Below, in pieces: positions 3,501 to 5,879 of a DNA stretch of 5,879 bases. Origin of the DNA: an uncultured bacterium (lineage in GTDB: Bacteria > Bacteroidota > Bacteroidia > Bacteroidales > JACABE01). The DNA lies in assembly GCA_903911455.1 (NCBI GenBank), contig CAIWDQ010000521.1:1-5879 (forward strand), in the 5' to 3' direction. Both the position numbers and the translations under genes were made by a program. Each line of letters begins with the position of its first letter. Positions within the stretch are counted from its first letter, which is position 1. The notes beneath the pieces are model-generated. The model saw only the letters and a program-made list of their open reading frames with translations. It was not told where the DNA came from and searched no databases.

Positions 3501-5879
3501 CTACTGCTTTTGGCTCTTCCTCACAAACACTATCTCCAACATATACTTTCAATAAACCCGGTATTTATAAAATTGAAGAAAGTGTAAATTATGCAAATAA
3601 TACAGGGCCTTGTTCTAATACTAACATTTGTACGCAATCAAATTATGTTACTGTTGAAATACCAATTATACCGGACTTTAGAATGTCTTTGCAATGCAAT
3701 ACTTCCATGAATGGATACATTCTTTCATTAATGGATTTGACGGCTGTTGATTATGGTCATAATATTTATTCAATAGATTGGTATGATAATAATTTATCAA
3801 CGCCTATTTCTTCTCCAAGTTTTTACAATATTTCTGCAGGTAATCATACAATTATACTTGTAATAACAGCAGATATACCAGGTGGATATACTTGTACCAG
3901 ACAACAAACTATTAATGTCCCTGTTTATCCACAAGCTAATTTTACAATAACTACTCAGGACCCATGCTCTACTACCGGAGCAGCTTACAGAAGTTGTGAG
4001 AAGATGGCAGTAACTTTTACTGATAATAGTACTCCATTTTCTGCTTTTGTTGATTGGTATTGGGATTTCGGGGATCTAAGTCGTAGTCATTTACAAAATA
4101 CAGCTAAAGTTTATCAATATCCTCCTTTAAGTATTAGTACACACTCATATGACGTTACATTAATTGTTACTGATTTATTGGGCTGTACTTCTATTTCTGC
4201 TTCTAAAACTATTACTTTTGTTCAAAATTTAATGTCCTATAGTTACTCAACTAATATGCAGTACTTACCTCAGACACAGCAGCTATGCGAAGGGAATAGT
4301 ATTCAGCCTATTAGCCCTGTTATTCAAGGACAAGGTAATTCTTGTAATAGTATTTATAATTTCAATTATCAATGGTACACAGGGAATACAGCTTATGGTC
4401 CATTGCTATCTACATCAAGTTTATCGGGTGTTACTTTAAGTAATGTTACAACTTCTGGTGCATATTGGGTAAAAATAACTGATGCAGAAGGTTGTATATT
4501 AAATGTTAACCCTGCACCCGCAATTGTTAGTTTTATTAATACACCTTTAGCAATTATTACAGGAAAACAGGATATATGTGTTTCAAGTACCTCAAATATC
4601 GCAATTTTAAATTTGCATGGGAATAGTGGCATTGAAACTGGTGTTACATACCAATGGAATGATATTTCGGGTATATGTGGTACAACACAAAATCTTAGTT
4701 TAAGCAAAGCACCCGGTATATATAGTTTTACACTATCAACTACTGCAAATGGATGTACAACTGTATCTGCTCCTTATACTGTAACAGTACATGCTTTACC
4801 TCAACCACTAACAATAAGTAGTAGTATGCTTGATTGCAATTTATATAAATCGGAATTTAGCTTTATTCCTAATAGTTTATCAGCATACACATGGAGCAAC
4901 GGGATGAATGGCACACCTATTGATGTATATGCAGGTGGTATATATAGAGTATGGGAAACAGATCAATATAGTTGTAGAAATTATACTGATATAACAATTC
5001 CAATAGCTCCCAGTACATATTTTTGGCGTTTTCCAACAGGTTGCTATACTTTTTGTCCTGAAGATTTACCTAAAGAAGTTGATGGTCCAACAAATGTAAA
5101 TTTTAACAACTGGGAATGGGATAGAATTTTTCCTAATTTCTTTATTGTATCTAGTGGTATTAATTCATATTGTCAACCATTTAATATAGGTCTACCTCCT
5201 TTACTACCGGATCATACAAGTAATGGTGATTATAATTGGACATTGGGAAATAGTCTTTGTACTCAAACTTCTGATATTATGAGTTTAACTATTAATGATC
5301 AATGTTGCCATTTAGATGTTAGTAAAGATTATGCTACCTGTATTGATAATGTTTTAAATATATATGATATTGGAATAAATGTTAATTATAATAATACATC
5401 TGCTTGCAATCATCCAATATATAATATTAGTTGTTTTGATATAAATGGGAATCCACTAATGACAGTTCAAAGTGCATTTCTACCTAATATGAATGGAATT
5501 AGTTTACTTACGTTTAATCTGCAAACAACAGCAAATCCTATTATTGTAAAAGTAATTATATTATGTGATGAGGATAAATGTATAGGCGAACTTACAATTA
5601 ATTTACCACCATGTGGAGATAAATCTTTGCAACAAATACCGCAGAATAATAGCATTATAATTAATAATACTGCATGGTTAAAAATTATACCTAATCCAGC
5701 AAATACAGAAGTTAACTTTAATTATCATTTTACTGATACACAATCGGGAAAAATTGAAAGAAACCTACGTATTACAGATGCTGTAGGGCGAGAGGTGATA
5801 CAACAAAAAATTACTAACATTGATGGTGATTATAAATTAAACGTAAGTCAATTTGGCCAAGGAATCTATTTTGTTGAGA
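449..5879 (+). CDS. Giant secreted PKD/Ig-like multidomain protein with T9SS type A sorting domain (3' end missing)
   Basis: The frame is open without a stop from 449 to the window edge, giving 1810 full codons plus one base. Seen in the sequence: a Sec signal peptide (1-21); a chain of beta-sandwich modules of about 70-120 residues, many with a pattern of Cys near the start, a central Tyr-x-Trp or Thr-Trp-Thr, and a Val/Ile-rich final strand; two clear PKD domains with a Trp-Asp-Phe-Gly-Asp core (residues 265-269 and 1205-1209) and a divergent one (798-801); a Cys-rich region (1521-1741); and a sorting domain with IPNPA and GIYFVE motifs. The protein is rich in Thr, Ser, Asn and Gly and holds about 67 Cys. 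Known of such families: PKD proteins with this tail are exported by T9SS and sit on the surface or are released. Inferred: a binding, adhesive or structural role, since no enzyme motif is visible. The stop codon probably lies a few codons beyond the window. I do not recognise a named gene. Confidence 0.95.
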   Translation, partial: MKKIILIITFLVIGFTVKSFATLIINGNQTECVGGLDNYILSNTLPGEVYTWTITPIVPPLGYTIMSPTNTQITVQWITANSTPGYTIQVTGNLGSSASLSVSVYFYPPPYITFSNEVGCQVELLNDFGTSYSILTDRHGCVNVCENSHITYYSHGQSTSTFTWTVSGGTFTLNGLTTITTTANNVDVDWGNTIGQGQVTLTENYLLGCQPKTVSTCINIIETPIADFTCDQTNLNGCWIICNGQVVTFSDLSTSVSDQIITWDWDFGDNTPHAFIPNPSHQYNNPGNYNVTLIITNKCGCTSSIFKCIEVDPEIGVKIECPNVVCENSINSYKVDQTCNSYVWNIIGGHLLSTSNNDQIAKVKWDQIGSTGFGTVTVTPSNCPYVNCYGPTTISVPVIQANGTIVGPTLTCTNYYNWYRLPAWPATNFKWTITNSGGCNATIQSYNENSHEIEIATQSSSGSFTLNCTYINTITDNACGGTASLNVVVTLKPEINPISKHCTNSSVSCTLSLNTVTGTTSWNVTDQNNNPLTTISTNNSNTVTLSGIFTTAGNYKIQASNPNFCDPDAIFVEVVNPPSPPSSINGETIVCLNTPYSYNINSTTGSLTGVIYNWTIIDGGTTTYQEGNSINYTWLSTGTKSISVTRKWDDITPPCASSPITLNITNSVISGIITGPNTFCGDGVGQYIANTNGIIGDVYEWSLNNNSAGSISSGQGTSTCHITWNHASSNVSCIVYCKVTKCGINTSLTSLSVSIIPVPSFTATPFTQTVCDGDPVTFTITSSPSGWPAPGDNYTIYFGDGPNSYISGICPSTSPPLTAIHTYTSNSNSNSTYTVMLIVGISGCSNLGTPNIVAKVNVKPKPIVKLSPSGNETACNPYSYTLTLATSLATPGGSLSYVWYGPGGIAPSTSSSFTPSTTSYPSGGAFYAVVTDGATGCSTTSDVFDVNIQPCPSGGSCTPLGTQYGITMTQPSISCNSDGTASTIVSSSVAGNQITSNNCSASYNINIWSSSWATPVGATAFGSSSQTLSPTYTFNKPGIYKIEESVNYANNTGPCSNTNICTQSNYVTVEIPIIPDFRMSLQCNTSMNGYILSLMDLTAVDYGHNIYSIDWYDNNLSTPISSPSFYNISAGNHTIILVITADIPGGYTCTRQQTINVPVYPQANFTITTQDPCSTTGAAYRSCEKMAVTFTDNSTPFSAFVDWYWDFGDLSRSHLQNTAKVYQYPPLSISTHSYDVTLIVTDLLGCTSISASKTITFVQNLMSYSYSTNMQYLPQTQQLCEGNSIQPISPVIQGQGNSCNSIYNFNYQWYTGNTAYGPLLSTSSLSGVTLSNVTTSGAYWVKITDAEGCILNVNPAPAIVSFINTPLAIITGKQDICVSSTSNIAILNLHGNSGIETGVTYQWNDISGICGTTQNLSLSKAPGIYSFTLSTTANGCTTVSAPYTVTVHALPQPLTISSSMLDCNLYKSEFSFIPNSLSAYTWSNGMNGTPIDVYAGGIYRVWETDQYSCRNYTDITIPIAPSTYFWRFPTGCYTFCPEDLPKEVDGPTNVNFNNWEWDRIFPNFFIVSSGINSYCQPFNIGLPPLLPDHTSNGDYNWTLGNSLCTQTSDIMSLTINDQCCHLDVSKDYATCIDNVLNIYDIGINVNYNNTSACNHPIYNISCFDINGNPLMTVQSAFLPNMNGISLLTFNLQTTANPIIVKVIILCDEDKCIGELTINLPPCGDKSLQQIPQNNSIIINNTAWLKIIPNPANTEVNFNYHFTDTQSGKIERNLRITDAVGREVIQQKITNIDGDYKLNVSQFGQGIYFVE
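539..1117 (+). other. Two PKD-like modules (residues 31-223)
   Basis: Module 1 (about 31-110) starts with Cys32, has a Tyr-Thr-Trp-Thr core ending at Thr53, a Thr-Val-Gln-Trp strand (74-77) and ends in a Ser/Val strand. Module 2 (about 111-223) is longer. It carries Cys120 and Cys141, a Val-Cys-Glu-Asn-Ser motif (144-148), a Phe-Thr-Trp-Thr-Val-Ser-Gly-Gly core (162-169), an Asp-Val-Asp-Trp-Gly strand (187-191) and Cys209/Cys217 near its end. This layout resembles the PKD-like modules common in Bacteroidota surface proteins. Domain borders are estimates from the spacing of core motifs. Confidence 0.65.
1118..1381 (+). other. PKD domain (residues 224-311)
   Basis: This is the clearest PKD domain. 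It opens with Pro-Ile-Ala-Asp-Phe (224-228), has a Val-Thr-Phe-Ser-Asp strand (247-251), the diagnostic core Trp-Asp-Trp-Asp-Phe-Gly-Asp (263-269), Asn-Pro-Ser-His-Gln-Tyr (278-283), and Gly-Asn-Tyr-Asn-Val-Thr-Leu (287-293) as the usual penultimate strand. PKD domains are extracellular Ig-like folds used for protein or carbohydrate contact and as spacers. Extra cysteines (230, 238, 242, 299, 301, 308) are unusual for a typical PKD domain and could form disulfides. Confidence 0.88.
1382..2719 (+). other. Five PKD-like/Ig-like modules (residues 312-757)
   Basis: Five modules follow one another, with approximate borders 312-408, 409-493, 494-576, 577-668 and 669-757. Shared landmarks are an early Cys (321/326, 412, 502/509, 591, 680), a central aromatic-Trp core (Tyr342-Val-Trp344, Phe429-Lys-Trp431, Ser521-Trp522, Tyr612-Asn-Trp614, Tyr699-Glu-Trp701) and, in several, a second Trp strand such as Lys364-Trp365, Tyr632-Thr-Trp634 and Thr723-Trp724. 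The first module repeats the Val-Cys-Glu-Asn-Ser motif of residues 144-148 at 325-329. None has the Asp-Phe-Gly-Asp core of true PKD. They fit the PKD-like class of Bacteroidota secreted proteins, and exact family assignment needs a profile search. Confidence 0.6.
2717..3040 (+). other. Divergent PKD domain (residues 757-864)
   Basis: Pro-Ser-Phe-Thr-Ala (759-763) opens the domain. A Pro-Val-Thr-Phe-Thr-Ile strand follows, then Tyr-Thr-Ile-Tyr-Phe-Gly-Asp-Gly (794-801) in place of the usual Trp-Asp-Phe-Gly-Asp-Gly. It continues with His-Thr-Tyr (821-823) and a Tyr-Thr-Val-Met-Leu-Ile-Val strand (833-839). The Trp and first Asp of the usual core are replaced by Ile and Tyr. Between His-Thr-Tyr and the penultimate strand lies a Ser-Asn repeat where most PKD domains have a short Gly turn. 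The order of landmarks still supports PKD. Confidence 0.75.
2911..2950 (+). repeat. Three tandem TCAAAT hexamers between 10-bp direct repeats
   Basis: TCAAAT occurs three times in a row at 2921-2938. The decamer TACTTATACA lies directly before it (2911-2920) and again two bases after it (2941-2950), so the whole forms a 30-base spaced duplication. The hexamers are in frame and encode Ser-Asn three times (825-830) in a loop of the divergent PKD domain. A change of one hexamer unit would alter the loop by two residues without shifting the frame. Confidence 0.9.
3023..3925 (+). other. Three Ig-like modules (residues 859-1159)
   Basis: Module borders are roughly 859-957, 958-1074 and 1075-1159. 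The first has Cys875, Tyr897-Val-Trp899-Tyr900 and Cys937, a common spacing for Ig-like modules with a Cys pair, and ends in a Cys-Pro-Ser-Gly-Gly-Ser-Cys linker (951-957). The second is longer (about 117 residues) and has a Pro-Gly-Ile-Tyr-Lys-Ile strand (1037-1042) reminiscent of the penultimate PKD strand, but no Asp-Phe-Gly-Asp core. The third has an Ile-Asp-Trp-Tyr-Asp core (Trp1111) and an Ala-Gly-Asn-His-Thr strand. Assignment as beta-sandwich modules is an inference from pattern and position. Confidence 0.5.
3926..4222 (+). other. PKD domain (residues 1160-1258)
   Basis: The domain opens with Pro-Gln-Ala-Asn-Phe (1161-1165). It contains Val-Thr-Phe-Thr-Asp-Asn-Ser (1188-1194), the core Trp-Tyr-Trp-Asp-Phe-Gly-Asp (1203-1209), a Val-Tyr-Gln-Tyr segment (1221-1224) in place of the usual His-x-Tyr, and Tyr-Asp-Val-Thr-Leu-Ile-Val-Thr-Asp (1234-1242), followed by Gly-Cys-Thr. 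This matches PKD well. A somewhat long loop (about 1210-1232) separates the core from the penultimate strand. Cys1246 in a Leu-Gly-Cys-Thr context is typical of Bacteroidota PKD proteins. Confidence 0.87.
4223..5008 (+). other. Three Ig-like modules (residues 1259-1520)
   Basis: Approximate borders are 1259-1366, 1367-1451 and 1452-1520. Module one has Cys1280 (Leu-Cys-Glu-Gly-Asn), Tyr1307-Gln-Trp1309-Tyr and Ser-Gly-Ala-Tyr-Trp-Val-Lys-Ile-Thr-Asp (1336-1345), then Gly-Cys1349. Module two has Cys1377, Tyr1401-Gln-Trp1403, Pro-Gly-Ile-Tyr (1422-1425) and Gly-Cys1436. Module three has Cys1463, Tyr1480-Thr-Trp1482-Ser-Asn-Gly, Gly-Gly-Ile-Tyr-Arg-Val (1496-1501) and Cys1509. The repeated order Cys, Tyr-x-Trp, Gly-x-Tyr, Cys is the pattern of Ig-like/SprB-type repeat modules in Bacteroidota adhesins and shows clear internal repetition. 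Confidence 0.65.
5009..5671 (+). other. Cysteine-rich pre-terminal region of unknown family (residues 1521-1741)
   Basis: This region does not follow the module pattern before it. It opens with Tyr-Phe-Trp-Arg-Phe-Pro-Thr-Gly-Cys-Tyr-Thr-Phe-Cys (1524-1536), then a Trp-Glu-Trp segment, Asn-Trp-Thr-Leu-Gly-Asn, a Cys-Cys-His (1619-1621), and two beta-rich stretches ending with Leu-Cys-Asp-Glu-Asp-Lys-Cys (1705-1711) and Leu-Pro-Pro-Cys (1719-1722). There are twelve or so cysteines in about 200 residues. Alternating hydrophobic residues suggest one or two beta-sandwich domains. The last stretch (about 1723-1741) is a polar, Asn/Ile-rich linker to the sorting domain. I do not recognise the family. 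By position it is the last folded unit displayed before the cleaved tail. Confidence 0.55.
5672..5879 (+). other. T9SS type A C-terminal sorting domain, incomplete at the window edge (residues 1742-1810)
   Basis: The segment shows the hallmarks of the type A sorting domain (Por secretion tail). These are Trp-Leu-Lys-Ile-Ile-Pro-Asn-Pro-Ala (1743-1751), an amphipathic strand, Leu-Arg-Ile-Thr-Asp-Ala-Val-Gly-Arg-Glu-Val (1773-1783), Lys-Leu-Asn-Val-Ser-Gln-Phe (1796-1802) and Gly-Gln-Gly-Ile-Tyr-Phe-Val-Glu (1803-1810). In family members the chain ends shortly after this with a basic, beta-strand tail, so only a few residues are missing. The domain directs transport through the T9SS translocon and is normally removed at the surface by the sortase-like PorU. 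It contains no Cys, unlike the rest of the protein. Confidence 0.93.

Noticed and set aside
3399..3587. A 62-codon Leu-rich frame on the + strand inside the large gene.
   Set aside because: Same reason: an out-of-frame shadow within a continuous coding sequence, hydrophobic only because of codon shift.
4393..4707. A 104-codon frame on the - strand.
   Set aside because: It is antisense to Ig-like modules whose landmarks (Tyr-x-Trp, Gly-Cys) are clear on the + strand. The antisense protein shows no motif.
539..5008. The repeated modules as a DNA-level tandem repeat or CRISPR-like array.
   Set aside because: Similarity is at the protein pattern level only. There are no regularly spaced identical DNA repeats, and module lengths vary from about 70 to 120 residues.
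5467..5655. A 62-codon frame on the - strand.
   Set aside because: It is antisense to the cysteine-rich region and linker before the sorting domain, with no sign of its own start signals or domain.

Overview
The window holds the start and almost all of one very large gene on the + strand, preceded by 448 bases of AT-rich DNA in which I see no gene. Frame-by-frame reading gives an uninterrupted reading frame from the ATG at 449 to the last base (1810 codons, no in-frame stop). It is still open at the window edge. The product is a secreted modular protein: a Sec signal peptide (residues 1-21), about sixteen Ig-like/PKD-like beta-sandwich modules (residues about 31-1520), a cysteine-rich region of unknown family (about 1521-1741), and a C-terminal domain of the type IX secretion (T9SS) type A sorting class (from about 1742). 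That last domain is cut by the window edge within what should be its last few residues.

The sorting domain places the organism in the phylum Bacteroidota (sensu lato), the group that has T9SS. Low GC (by eye about a third in the gene and about a fifth upstream), the lack of a Shine-Dalgarno sequence and an A-rich leader before the ATG fit this. I cannot place it to genus. Chains of PKD and PKD-like modules of this kind are, from memory, common in large surface proteins of Flavobacteriia, Saprospiria, Chitinophagia and their uncultivated relatives.

Layout: 1-448 upstream non-coding DNA. 449-511 signal peptide. 539-1117 two PKD-like modules. 1118-1381 a clear PKD domain. 1382-2719 five PKD-like modules. 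2717-3040 a divergent PKD domain carrying a small in-frame hexanucleotide repeat. 3023-3925 three Ig-like modules. 3926-4222 a second clear PKD domain. 4223-5008 three Ig-like modules. 5009-5671 cysteine-rich pre-terminal region. 5672-5879 sorting domain, incomplete.

Expected route: Sec export, removal of the signal peptide, passage through the T9SS outer-membrane machinery, cleavage of the sorting domain, then anchoring on the cell surface or release. No catalytic motif is visible, so a binding, adhesion or structural role is the natural inference, but the ligand cannot be read from the sequence. I found no mobile element, CRISPR array, RNA gene or second protein gene. The oddest points are the high cysteine content (about 67, almost all outside the sorting domain), the unassigned cysteine-rich region before the sorting domain, and the repeat inside the divergent PKD domain.
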